This document shows, one piece after another, positions 14,239-25,684 of a DNA stretch of 64,000 nt. The stretch lies in contig NC_088309.1 in the NCBI RefSeq assembly GCF_910592395.1, forward strand, positions 19,594,599 through 19,658,598, read 5' to 3'. Positions within the stretch are counted from its first letter, which is position 1; each line of letters opens with the position of its first letter. The position numbers were made by a program, and so were the translations under genes. This DNA is from Lineus longissimus (taxonomy: Eukaryota > Nemertea > Pilidiophora > Heteronemertea > Lineidae). The notes under the pieces were generated by a model that saw nothing but the letters and a program-made list of their open reading frames with translations, had not been told where the DNA came from and ran no database searches.

Positions 14239-17225
14239 ATGGATGGTGAAGACAAAGGTGCAGTTTCAACTGACAAACTGTCCATTCTGATCGATGTTAT
14301 TCATGTCCAGCAATCTTTTACATGGGATTGCGGCTTGGCATGCGCCAAGATGGTTGTCGGGTAAGTTTAAGAAAGTTCTTGACTGTTGGCTTCTTTGGGC
14401 TGATAAATATTTGCCGTCACTAATTATGTGACCTGTCAACAAATAAACATTGGGCGATCAATTTGGAAACGGTCCTTAAATAGATCTCTTGCAATTTCAA
14501 ACATTTTCATAAAATATATTCGTCATTTGAAAAGTTGTCCTTCTCGTTTCAGGACATACTCTCTTGACCCAGATTCTGTGAGCAAAGTTTGCAGCAAATT
14601 TGACATCAGAGAAAGCGTATGGACGATTGATCTCGCATTCATCCTGAAGGAGTATGGGTTAAAGTTGGCCATGTTTACTGTCACTCTTGGCGTGGATCAA
14701 ACTTATGCAAATGAGGTGAGTTAAAATGCCAGTTTTGACATCTTTTTTTGGTGGTGGGGGGGGGTCAAAATTTGCATTAAATTCTACATTCGATTTTATG
14801 TGTTACATTATTTTCAGTCCGTTGAAGAATTTACTAGGAATTGGTCACATACTCTGAGTCTGACCAACCATTACTCAGCTGTTTGAAGAATTCATTAGGA
14901 ATCGGTCATATTCTACTACCAACCATAACTAATAACAACTAGTTATACTTATTTTTCCCCCACTTCTTTTTTCAGTCCTTCTATACCTCTAACTTCAACA
15001 GCGATGAAGGCAGGGTCACACGACTATTTTCGGAGGCAGCTGACAAAGGTGTCCATGTTGAAAAAAGGTAGAGAAGTCTTCAACTGCATCTTCCAATTTA
15101 GAATCGACCTAAACTTTAGTAGTACACAACTGCCATTAATGATATCATTGGCACCCGAAGCTACTCCTTTCAACATGTTCAATGCCATTCTAAAAAAATC
15201 AAAAGGTTCAAATCAGCTCCGAACATTCTTTATCTAATCTCCGAGTCGTATTTATATGATGTGTAGAAAATTCTTATCCATCTTTAACTACATCTCAAAT
15301 CAAGGTGGTTTATCTGTGAAATCGCTCTTCAAATTAATTCTCAAAACCAGAGTCGGAGTCAGAATCAGAAATTCATCGTAACCCCTCTTATAAGCACTCA
15401 GGTATTCCAGCTCTCCTATGTCATGACATGATATATTTTTGTCTGTTTTATTCCAGGTCGATGTCTATAGATGAAATCATCTCGCACCTGATGACGTCAG
15501 GTCTCGTGATAGTCCTCATCGATTGGACTCATCTCTCTTGTATCAAGTGTAAAGAAAAGGTAAAAGAGAAATAACACTGATATTACACCAGTACTATAAT
15601 GAGTCGATCAGGAATTGCGGATGGAGCTTCAACTTGCGGAGGTCTTACATTCTAATATATTATGATTTGTTTAAAGTTTTTACCATAATTCCTTTCTCGC
15701 TTCCTTTTCAGTGGGGTATATTGTCGCCACTCTCAGTGTTCACATCGTGTCTAAAATCATCATATCAAGGTAAGTACCATTTAGAGATAAACATTGCTAC
15801 AGTACAATAACGAGACAAGTGATGAAATTGACCTAGAGAGTATGTTTATATCAGTATACACCAGCACAGAAAAGAACAATGTACACAAATGGTCTTTCCC
15901 TTAAACATAAGAACTTTTAATTGACGCTTTATTTGTTTAATTACAGGCCACTATATTACATTGTGTGGGTGTGACCAAGAAGAAGGCATCATTTACTATA
16001 GGAATCCATCATACTCCAATAGTAAGTACCGTATTTTCCGGCGTATGACCCGCGGCTTTTTGCCCTCAAACAGGCCCAAAAAGTGGGGGTGCGGGTAATA
16101 CAAAGGTGCGGGTCTTGCGTGGATTCTGAGAGGGATAAGCCACAACCCCAAAGAAAAAAAAGGGGACCAAACTGGTTACTTGATAAGGATTTATGTCCAT
16201 CGTTTTCGCATTGTTTTCAACCAATATTTCCGCCATGATCGCATAGTTTGTGATGTCTCCGCTAGGGAAAATAGTTACGGCCATGCTGGAATTGATCCAC
16301 TTTGGTTAACAATTAAAAAAAACATGGCGGTTCTAGGATGTCAACATCAATGAATGGCTTACTATTTTTGGAGAATGCGGGTCTTGGAGCAGTGCGGGTC
16401 ATAATCAGGTGCGGGTCTTGCGTGGCTTTAGGTAATGGTCAAAGGGGGTGCGGGTCATAGGGCAGTGCGGGGGATAATCCGGAAAATACGGTAGATTTTA
16501 CTTGAAATTGTCCACATCATCACCATCATCATCATTACCGGTGTTGTAACTTTTATTTACCCTGGCTAAGACACTTAGGTACAAGGGACTATGGCTTTCA
16601 GTCACTTTTGACAGACCCCTGTTGATTCATCTCATGCTAAGCCTCAAACTTGGCATGTTGTGAAGAGCCAGGGATTTGAGCTCTTTGAAAGATATGCTGG
16701 TATCATCCAGGAGTAAATTCACACATTCTCCCCGGGATTGAATGCCCAATTGCGTGTTAGCCAGCAGTATTAACTATGAGGCTATGAGGCTCCTTGCTAG
16801 TTACTTGTTGCATGACAGTGCATTAGGTGTCAATCCACAGTTCAAAAATGAGCCAAAGTGTCCATTCCTTAGTGTAGTTTATGTCTCATTCAAACAACTT
16901 CAAAGCAATTATGGTCTGGTGTCCTGCTCAAGGACACAAAGACAAGACAGTGGTGCTCCTTTTGGGAGTCCAACCCACAACCTTCTTTTGATCAGCCAGG
17001 TGCTCCGATCACTATGCCACTACTCTCCCTAAGAGTGGTAAATCGCCAGCTCATTAAAAAAATATATTACTGTGCCCCGGGTTACTGCACTTGACAATTA
17101 ACTCACGGTCTCATTTTCATCTTCCAGTCCTGTGTCACTGCAGCTATGAAACTCTCGATAAGGCCCGCCAACAGTACGGCACTGACGAGGATATCATATT
17201 CATACACCCGCCTACCAGTTCATGA
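14239..17225 (+). CDS. GUCD1: GUCD1-like protein (guanylyl cyclase domain-containing 1)
   Basis: Seven exons: 14239-14360, 14553-14715, 14976-15067, 15457-15559, 15712-15769, 15947-16021, 17128-17225 (TGA). All junctions are GT-AG with matching phases; 236 residues against about 239 in human. Strong family marks in order: WDCGLACAKMV near the N-terminus (the conserved Cys of this papain/C39-like fold), SVWTIDLAFIL, TLGVDQTY, SFYTSNF, GHYITLCG, YYRNPSY, and the C-terminal QQYGTDEDIIFIH. Those last motifs carry the conserved His and Asp/Asn positions of the fold. Despite its name, inherited from a plant homologue, guanylyl cyclase activity is doubtful. Human GUCD1 is a small, rapidly degraded protein. 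Intron 6 (1.1 kb) carries a MITE and a second repeat. Confidence 0.94.
16028..16493. mobile_element. MITE-like element with TA flanks in GUCD1 intron 6
   Basis: Ends are perfect inverted copies: taccgtattttccgg at 16028 and ccggaaaatacggta ending at 16493, each starting or ending with TA, consistent with a TA target duplication. Internally it is built of repeated gtgcgggtcttgcgtgg and tgcgggtcata phrases. The sequence ccgtattttccgg...tat is a widespread animal DNA-transposon terminus. No transposase is encoded, so it is non-autonomous. Confidence 0.75.
16880..17040 (+). repeat. dispersed SINE-like fragment in GUCD1 intron 6
   Basis: The run tgctcaaggacacaaagac, later agtccaacccacaacc and gctccgatcactatgccac has the layout of a common invertebrate interspersed repeat (ctcaaggacac ... 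gaacccacaacc ... tatgccac). Only one copy is in the window, so the call rests on recalled pattern. Confidence 0.4.
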
Positions 17226-18010
17226 CATCACAACAAACTCTAGTGCTTTTCCTTTAGAACTGCAAACATTTGTGCTGAATAACTGTTCTCATTTCTACGT
17301 CGACATCATCCCGACTCTCATGTGTTTGCGTCACCACCATTAAGCAAGGAAATGAGCAATCTCAAAAATCTTTGACATGGATGCCTAGTTGGAACGCTGT
17401 TCTAGTTTTGATATGTGATTAGGACTGAAAATATGTTGTTTTTTGAGACCCTTTTGCTGTGGATGTTGGCCTGCAAACATCCCGTTCACATTAGTTTACA
17501 CAATGGCGATTACTTGATCTGAAGGGGATCTTTTAATATTCAAGTGTTTTATCTACAGTGTAATATTTGGGCCAAACTTATAATTCCTGAGTGCAAATGG
17601 CATGTTGAGAGAGGCTGCCGCCGAATGCTGGTGAATTGAAATACAAGTAGGGCATGGCATGCTATACACATCATGACAAGGAGACTGACATGACGTACTA
17701 TGCATGTCGCCTGCAACAAAAGGGTTACAAAGTCCATGACACAACGTGATGTGCACACTGCTGATCCAGTCGAGCTTCTGCAAGTTTCTGCAATGCCATT
17801 TTGTTGACTGTTCCATCTGATGGATGTTTTTGGATTCTGTGAAGATGAGACTTTCGAAAATGTTATATTTTCTTGATTTCTGCTGAAAATCAAAAGTGTA
17901 ACATCACTTTTGAGAATTGTTGTTAAAGATGCTTTGCTTGATTAGCAACTACAATGTAATCTAAAGAGATTTTAAAGTATTTTGATTGTATTAGTAGGTC
18001 ATATAATTTT

Positions 18011-18244
18011 CTCATGCTGTTTTAAAACTGTCTGAAAGCTATTAGAGTTAAGTAAAACATCAAATAAGGTGACGGTAGTAATTATTTGCTTGTTAAGTAA
18101 CAAATATTTAAAGGGAAAAAACTTGATCTCATGCTGTTTTAAAACTGTCTGAAAGCTATTAGAGTTAAGTAAAACATCAAATAAGGTGACGGTAGTAATT
18201 ATTTGCTTGTTAAGTAACAAATATTTAAAAGGAAAAAACTTGAA
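18011..18244 (+). repeat. two-copy 117-bp tandem duplication in GUCD1 3' UTR
   Basis: The block starting ctcatgctgttttaaaactg at 18011 recurs at 18128 with almost no differences, so the event is recent. It lies between the GUCD1 stop and its likely polyadenylation signal. Confidence 0.95.
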
Positions 18245-18289
18245 CCAATATCATTAGTTTTTTGTATCATACGCTGTGATATACTGTGC

Positions 18290-18295
18290 AATAAA
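18290..18295 (+). terminator. likely polyadenylation signal of GUCD1-like gene
   Basis: AATAAA in the context gtgcaataaagtt, about 1.07 kb after the GUCD1 stop, with no closer canonical hexamer noticed. Would imply a long 3' UTR that includes the tandem duplication. Confidence 0.45.
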
Positions 18296-19704
18296 GTTAA
18301 AATTCATTATGATATTTTTGTTTCCTAACAATTATTAATTTGTAAGTGTTCGTAAACTATCTTGCTTTGTGTGTGAACTGTAAGTGACCCTCACCAAGTC
18401 CAAGTTCAAGTGATTCCATTTTGTTTTGTTTAAATTGAGGCATTTGGGTCAAAGAAACCCCCCCCCCCCTCTTTACCCAAGAGTAAATTTCAGCATCACA
18501 TGTGAATTTCAGTAGGCCCTAGGGTCTAACCAAATTATAAAGAATTCTTTCTTAATCATGTAGAATAACAAGTGTACAGCTACTTAGTACCCATATATAA
18601 TGTGTATGTAACTAGTAATAGCTATAGCCAACATGAGGGACATTATGCAGAGGGTTTTTTTTCTGTGACATCCTGTGAACTATTGACCTTGACCTCTGTT
18701 GACATGTTGCCAAGCAATCTCATACATGGTTATTGACATGAGTATACAGTACACTATTCAGGTTGTTCGATACTTATTTATGACCTTATATAGATTTCTA
18801 TACTTGATATAGTATATGATTGTTATTTTTTTTATTAGACCACAGAATTGGTGTAGATATTTTTTGGACATAAAAACATTCTCAGTTGGGGACCCTACTA
18901 CAGAGTGTATCAATAAAAGTGATGCACTTTTGAAAGTGAGTACAGTTGGGTGCAGTTTTGGTACACCTGGTAACTGGCAATGGATTTCAACCCTAACCCT
19001 TTGTATGCCTTTGGTGAAACTGTTCCTAGAACTTTGTAAAATTTACAGCCAATGGGATTTCAAAAAGGGAGTGTAAAAGTATATTTCATTTTTTGTAATG
19101 CAAGCCCAAAATCCGGCTCAAGACTCTTCTTACTTTTATTTAAAGAGCCATTTTCCCTTGATAGTGGTAATAGATAATTGACTTTTTAGGCTTTGTTAGT
19201 AAGATTGTGCCGTTACTGAAATCTAGTGACAGATTTACCAAGTGTCGAAAAATGAACAATGCATAGCCATTTTGTAAAGTGTATCATTTTTATTGAAGCA
19301 CTCTGTATAACCTATGAAATGTTTTCTTTAGCTGGGCCTACCATTATGATTAATTTGGTCTGCATTCTTCCTTTTGGCTTAAGCTCTAAAGCATATACCA
19401 GCCATAGATTGTATGCTATGTTATACATGGCCAGTTACGATTAACATGCCTGGTTGTGGTTATTGACTTGATTTGACTGTGAGACTGGCTTAAAGGGAGT
19501 CTCAATATAAGCAGCAGTGGTATGAGTTAAGAGTAAATCACGGAGTACAAAATCTTACATTATAAGTTGATTTTTGTCAAAGCCAAGTCATGATAACTGA
19601 ATTTGATTGTAGTTGGAAATATGGTAGTTTTCTCATAACTTTGTGGACATTTTACAGTACATAAGCTAGCACAATCTGATATTCATGCATTTCTTTACTT
19701 TCAG
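18296..19704. other. intergenic stretch GUCD1 / TIR gene
   Basis: AT-rich with a poly-C run near 18460-18470 and no convincing coding segment. A good acceptor (ttactttcag, ending 19704) precedes the exon that holds the TIR-gene start codon, so this stretch probably contains that gene's first intron and non-coding first exon. Confidence 0.45.
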
Positions 19705-19932
19705 TTTGCTTCGCCTTGTATTCAAACCGTGCGGAAAAATTCAGCTAGATTCTCCGACCACCCTGGATGTTTTTAGAACTGGGACAGAAGCTACCCTGGG
19801 AGCCACACTATAATGACAATATGCATGATGCAAAACAGATGTTGAGAGGTTCTCCTGAAATTTGAGGATTAGGATTGTGGAGGCCATTCCATTTTGTTCC
19901 CAAGCGGCATAGATAAGAGTCCACCTGCTAAA

Positions 19933-22900
19933 ATGGGGACCAACATGTCCACCCAAGACCCTAATGCGGGTAATGCCAATCCGGATTATTTGAGCGCTTA
20001 CAATGAGAACATTTTCGACCATCAGTCATTTAAGGCAAAAACTGAAGAACTGAGAAAATGTAATGCCAAAGACATGAATCCGGAGGGCCAAAGCTATGGT
20101 TCATTTACTGTTGATCCGTTTGTTAAGGGACATTACACAGGGACGCACTCTGAAGTTTCAAGTGGCCAATTGGACGACTCCGTGAAACAAAAAAGTTATG
20201 CACCCCCACCACGATCATGCGTGCCCCCAGCCCCTCCGTTACCATCTGATGGTATACTAGTGAAAAGACAATCGAGTTTGAGCCAAAACGATAAAACAAA
20301 ATCAGATGAAGGATTGCCTACTTTGGATGACAATTGGCCTGCCATAATAGAGGGGTTTGAAGCAGTAATCAAACTAATAGAGAGTACAAGGGAAGAATCT
20401 GCCTTTAAAAATATGTTGGAGCAAATGGATTCTAAACTTAATGGACCATATAACACCTTTACTCATAAGGACGAGCGGAAAAGGATGGGTGATTATCTTG
20501 CTACTAAGACAGACTTTGCAAAGGTTATTTCTCAACTCTATTTTCATCTGATGCTTTCAAAAAAATATGTGCATTATACCAAACATTCTACGGATACACC
20601 AAGTGATATTGCCCTACTAATCCTAAGGAATTTTATGTGGAATTTTACGGACATGTGCAAGGGGCTTGCTAAGAAGTTTGCAGAGACGGGGATAGTCGAG
20701 AGCCTGCTTAGTGACGTGGAGTTCATGACAGATCAAGTCCTGCAAATGGCTCAAATGGATCCAAAGGTACATGTACATGTACATTAACTTATTCCTAACT
20801 TCTGACTCTAGAATTAAGCAGTTTGCAGTGTGTAATATCAAAAACATTGAAACATGTACATCTTTAAAACCCCCAAGAAGTATCCTTTGAACACAACCAT
20901 ACTTATGATTACTGAGCTATGGCAATTTTGCAGAAACCGTGTGGAAATGACATAAAATCATCTTGGGTTCAATTCTGCACAGAAAGCAGTTCTGCAATAA
21001 GTTCAAATGTTTCCATGCACTTAATTGCCTTTGCCCTAAAACTGCATCTCTTCTTCAGCTCAGCAGGATGGCCAACCATCCGATATTTTCGGCGTTTGGA
21101 GTCCTCCACAACTGCGTAAAGGCGCCCAATGTTAAGATGAAGTACAGCAAGCACAATGCCGTCGATATCATTTTTCCCTACTTCAAATGCAAAAATGAGG
21201 GTATGTATGAGGGACCGGTTAAAAGCCAGATTAAATCGCATTATAGAATCCTATGTTCCCTAGACATTCTATTCTTGGACATTTTAAACTACAATGCTGG
21301 GCCTGTACTATTCCTCGGATCACTGTATGAAGAACCACAAATTAACTAATGACGGTGGGCAAAACTGTCTCATGAATATTAGCCACTGATGTTGGAATTT
21401 CTTTATTCCAGCCATCAAAGCGACAGCGGTGATGATTCTCTCCTATATCATTGACGAAGAAAACAACGACCTCCTCGTCGCCGATAAGGAGGTGTTCGAC
21501 TTCACGATCCTGACCTTGAAGAAAGCGTTGAGCTCGCCAGACAAACGGGCCGATGGATTCTCTTCTTATGAGCTAACAGAGGCCTTGACAGGTAAATTGG
21601 GAAGTGTGACTCTTTGGCAGAAAATCAATGAAATACAATTCAGCTTGTCACTCTGTGCAAACCAGCAGTATCCAGTAAGCTTTTATCAGTAGCATTGCTT
21701 AACATCCTTTGTTGAAGGCCTAAGGCATCGTTTCCCAGGTTGTAATTATGAAGACACTATACTTTTGAAATGGCAACCAAATTCCTTCATGTGACCGTAG
21801 ACACCACTACAACTGCTTCTACCTTTCTATTTATGGTGATGGTCCTTGGCTCATTTGCAAGGGATTCTGCTGCATTTTCAATGTAACTCCATAAGATGGC
21901 TACCCCATTTCTTATTTATATGCATATTCTTCTGCAGGTATGGCCAAGAATGACACCAACAAGTGCCTGATAGCTGAGCTCGGTGGGCTTAAGCCACTGG
22001 TGAGGCTTCTTGAGATTGGAGATGATGACGAGAAATCTGCTGCTGCGGAAGCGATATGGATGCTGGCTTTTCACGATGATAACAAAGACCGGATGAGGGT
22101 ACGTCAAAGTTTTGAAATCTGGCATGATATGATTTTCAGGACCTAATGACGTCCCTAAAGAAGTCATGTCATGAACAGAGCTAGGTGCCAGGTTGAGGCC
22201 GATTCAATGACATCAGGCAGGGCATACCTGACATTAAAGGAAGCCAATTCTCTCAAACTATAGTACATTTACTATAAGGCCAGCACACCATGAAGAAGGA
22301 AAGATTCCTTTGCACAGAATTCCACTCTTCTTGAATGTCATTGTCATTGTAGATTTTCATTGTGGTCATTTAATCTTTCAGGACGATCCAAACATCGTAC
22401 CATTGCTCAAGGGTCTCAAGAACAGCCCTAACTGGCGTCTAAGGAAACGCTGTGAAGGAGCATTGTGGGAAATAAACGTAAAACGGAAAGACACTACTCC
22501 TGTTAGAGGTATTATATGAAGACTAATTCTGCGACTAATATTACTTAAGACCCTTTCATCATCAGGGTGCATTGGTTGTTTGAGGTACTATATACATGTA
22601 TGGGTCCTTTCTTGCAACCACTATTACTGCAGACTCCCTCCTAGAACCCTTTTACCATCGAGATGCATTGGTTGTTAGAAGTATCATATATGTAGATCCT
22701 TCTTGCAAACAATCCCATTTTCTCCAGACCTGCTGCTTGAACCGTTGCATTCTTTCCAATTTAAGTGTCGTCGTCTGACATTGTTGGTGGAGAATCAACC
22801 GAGAAACAGCCTCACATCATGCTGAGTTACGATTGGTCACATCAAGACTTAGTTAAAAAGGTAGGCAAGTAGTCAACATTATCAAGGACATGAGAATTTG

Positions 22901-24983
22901 TACTATTTTGAATCTTGTTGGAATAATAGCTTTCACTAACTTCATAGAAACGGTGAAGTCTCCGTATGTGTATTGTGTACAGGGCGCTGCTGACTCCACC
23001 AGGAGACTGGCTCAATCCAACTGCTTCCCGCAAAGGCAGATTATCTGATAACCTACAGCCATTTGGTTTGAGACATGGGTAGATGAAGCACAGGTTGGAG
23101 AGGATCCGAGTTATAGCCCCTTTAAATTTGATTCTCTTTGTCATTTCAGATCTCTGATAGCCTCAAAGCCAGTGGTTATAAGACCTGGATAGATGTAGAA
23201 CAGATGGAGGGGTCAACGTTACAGGCCATGGCTGAAGCTGTGGAAGACTCGACCATTGTCTTAGCTTGTGTATCAGAGAAATACAAGGACAGTCCAAACT
23301 GTAGATCAGGTGGGTGCAAAATATAACTCTGAAAGATGTATAACTGATGGAGGGGTCGACGGGGCCATGGCTGCAACTATGGAAAATTCTACTGTTGTCC
23401 TCAGAAAATTACAAGGGTAGTCCGAACTGGAGATTAAGTGAAGGGTTGTTTGTAAATACACTTGTCATTTGATTCAGTTTTGGCAAGTGGCTTTTTTGAG
23501 ACACATAATTGCTTGTTTTCTGTTTTAACCAATGGCAGAATGAAAACAATCAAGTCATCATGAAGCAATCCATGTAGGTAGGGTTTGCACTGGCAATCCT
23601 AAGACATCCAAACAAGTTTGCAATCTAAATCGGTCTCTTTTACCATTGCAGAGGCTGAATATGCCTACCGTATGAACAAGGAGATCATTCCCATCATGGT
23701 GCAAGCAAACTATCGTCCCGATGGCTGGCTCGGTCTACTCATTGGCACAAAACTCTACTACGATTTCTCGGGAAAGCATCCCTTTGATAAGAAGTTAGCT
23801 GAACTGATAAGGGTTCTTGGCCCGAGGGGTAAACCCGGGGCCCTTCCTGCTGTTCCTGTTGTTGAGAAGGTACGGATACTACAAATCGCCCAGTTTTTGT
23901 AGGCGTTTTATTATTGCAGATTTCACGAATAATATCTATTCCTGAAGTAAAAGTCACAAAAAGATTTTTTCAATGGGAAAGATACCTTCAGGACAAATTT
24001 TATAGACAGTGATTTACCGACAGGTCCTTTGACTTGAAGTTAAAATTGAAGTCAACCAAATCTATCAATGCACTTTCATTCTTGAATTTTTTATTCAGTA
24101 CGTCCATGTAGGAATAACTGGAAAATTCAATTCAAATTATGTTTAGCTTTGAGCCATCAAGTGTGACTTCACAAATGGGAATTATATGAAGTAGTAAACT
24201 GCATCTGACAGTCTTCTATTTTTACAGATCACAGCTGAAGAAGCACAACCTGTAAAGTCGTCACCATTGACGTCTCACGACTCGGATATCTCGAAATGGA
24301 AGCCAAGGGACGTCATGGATTGGTTGAATAAAAATGATGTATCTTTGTAAGTGACGGTTTGTTTGTATTGATGTACAGACCATTGCCTACCCCCCCCCCC
24401 CTCCACCCACGCACGCACACACACACGCGCACTCACAAGAATCTCAGTGGTACCTATGCTTATACCTAGATAATAAGATTTACAATTGAGCCCCGAATGG
24501 AGGACAGGCCATCATTTTACGATCCCCTATTTATGGCCCAATCAGATTTACAACACAATCAATTAAAAAAAGACATTCTTTAACAAAAAAACCTACTCCT
24601 ATCCAGTTATGCCTGTCACTGTGGGTTATTCCATCACTGAAAAACATAAAAATTGAGTGCATCATCAAAAATCATCCTTTTTGTAACAAATTGCTCATAC
24701 TTTACAATTCACAAAGCACCCCTTTCCTTGTACTTTTCATATATGCGAACGCATTCCACAAATTATCTTCCAATATCACCTTTAACTCAATGTTCCTGTC
24801 TTTCTTTATAGCTTGCCAAAGTTGTTAACTATGCATGGAAAGCACTTGGTCTTCCTGAAGAAACTGTCAATCCAAGCCCCGGAATTCTTCTACAACTATC
24901 TTCAAAGTAACCTTGGACTTGAGGACCTTGATTCTTTGATGAAGTTCAGCTGCGCTGTAGAGGATTTGCCCTGTGGGAGCTGA
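19933..24983 (+). CDS. ARM-TIR-SAM domain protein, putative TIR NADase-type signalling protein
   Basis: Ten coding exons: 19933-20766, 21059-21200, 21412-21591, 21938-22098, 22382-22508, 22766-22860, 23150-23309, 23652-23869, 24228-24346, 24812-24983; phases agree throughout, 735 residues. Residues 1-120 are polar and disordered with a PPPRSCVPPAPPLP stretch; 125-320 are mostly helical; 325-480 are armadillo-type repeats (IAELGGLKPLVRLLE, AAAEAIWMLA, LKNSPNWRLRKRCEGALWEI). The TIR domain spans about 497-630 (HIMLSYDW, GYKTWIDVEQM, STIVLACVS, EIIPIMVQ). A SAM domain spans 663-725 (WKPRDVMDWL). Glu567 in NCRSEAE aligns by eye with the catalytic Glu of SARM1 and plant TIRs. SARM1 itself is ARM-SAM-SAM-TIR, so this is a related but reordered architecture. 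NADase activity is inference. The ATG at 19933 is used because an in-frame stop lies at 19870; the later Met at 19945 is also possible. Confidence 0.88.
22549..22745 (+). repeat. diverged 96-bp tandem duplication in TIR-gene intron
   Basis: tgcattggttgtt appears at 22568 and 22664 with matching surroundings (acccttt-catc before, tatcatatatgtag/tactatatacatgta after). Two old tandem copies between exons 5 and 6 of the TIR gene. Confidence 0.6.
23036..23106 (+). pseudogene. decayed upstream copy of TIR exon 7 (5' half)
   Basis: The sequence atctgataacctacagccat, then gagacatgggtagatgaagc, aligns with the start of the real exon 7 (23150 on: atctctgatagcctcaaagcc, then agacctggatagatgtagaa). Its reading frame keeps FETWVDEAQVGE against YKTWIDVEQMEG, but in-frame TGA and TAA codons occur just upstream. 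It is even preceded by a cag. Not usable as a coding exon. Confidence 0.7.
23334..23440 (+). pseudogene. decayed downstream copy of TIR exon 7 (3' half)
   Basis: gatggaggggtc, gccatggctg, tggaaaattct, cagaaaattacaaggg and agtccgaactg follow the order of the real exon (gatggaggggtc, gccatggctg, tggaagactc, cagagaaatacaagg, acagtccaaactg) with small deletions, an internal tag stop and loss of the splice donor. It lies 25 bases after exon 7 in the following intron. Confidence 0.85.
24388..24436. repeat. poly-C and CA/CG microsatellite in TIR-gene intron
   Basis: A run of C bases followed by cacgcacgcacacacacacg, simple sequence between exons 9 and 10. Confidence 0.8.
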
Positions 24984-25369
24984 TAGCAAATTCGCTTTTG
25001 CCGACTGATTAACCAGTCCAGGGCATCATAACGCACACTACAATGGACTAAAGTACCGATTCAATGACATCATGACGCAATGCACTGTCAAAAAAAGTGA
25101 CGTTACATCTTTCTGTGAATGACGCTTTAACGCACGGTGTACATGGAAAATGCTTAAAGTCCCGCTGGATTGAATCCTAGTGTACAATTTTATGCTTGTG
25201 TCACGTTATGCCAGCATGATTTTCGATATTACATCATGTCCCATACAAACCTTTTAAATTGCCTGTTAACACAAAGTCAGTGATGTAGTCAAGTCATTGA
25301 AAACGGCCAAGGTCGCAGTTGACACGGTGACATAAGCCCTGGTCTTGTTTGACCTGTCGCAGTTGGCAG

Positions 25370-25680
25370 CAACAGGGTTAAAGCACCACTGATTTGAATC
25401 CTAGAAATGGAGTTTTTATAGCTACACTGTATTGCAGTGCAAGAGCTGAAACCTACTGTATTAAATCCTAGAAAGAGATTATTCAATGTACCACTGTATT
25501 CAAGCCAAGTGAAGGAGTTACTAAAAGCCCCACTGTAATGAATCTCTGAAGAGAGGCTTTTAGAATTCCATTGTATTCAGTCCCTGTGTCGAAGCTGTTA
25601 AAACAATTACTGTTATTAAATCCTAGAAACACATCTTTGATATATATCTATCTCCACAGTATTAAATCCTAGTGCAAGAA
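25370..25680 (+). repeat. degenerate tandem repeat after the TIR gene
   Basis: About eight diverged units of 35-45 bases around a core like cactgtattaaatcctagaa (for example at 25450 and 25660). It starts within a few hundred bases of the TIR-gene stop, so it may lie in the 3' UTR; ATTAAA variants inside it (such as 25460-25465) could act as polyadenylation signals, but this is unproven. Confidence 0.6.
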
Positions 25681-25684
25681 CAAA

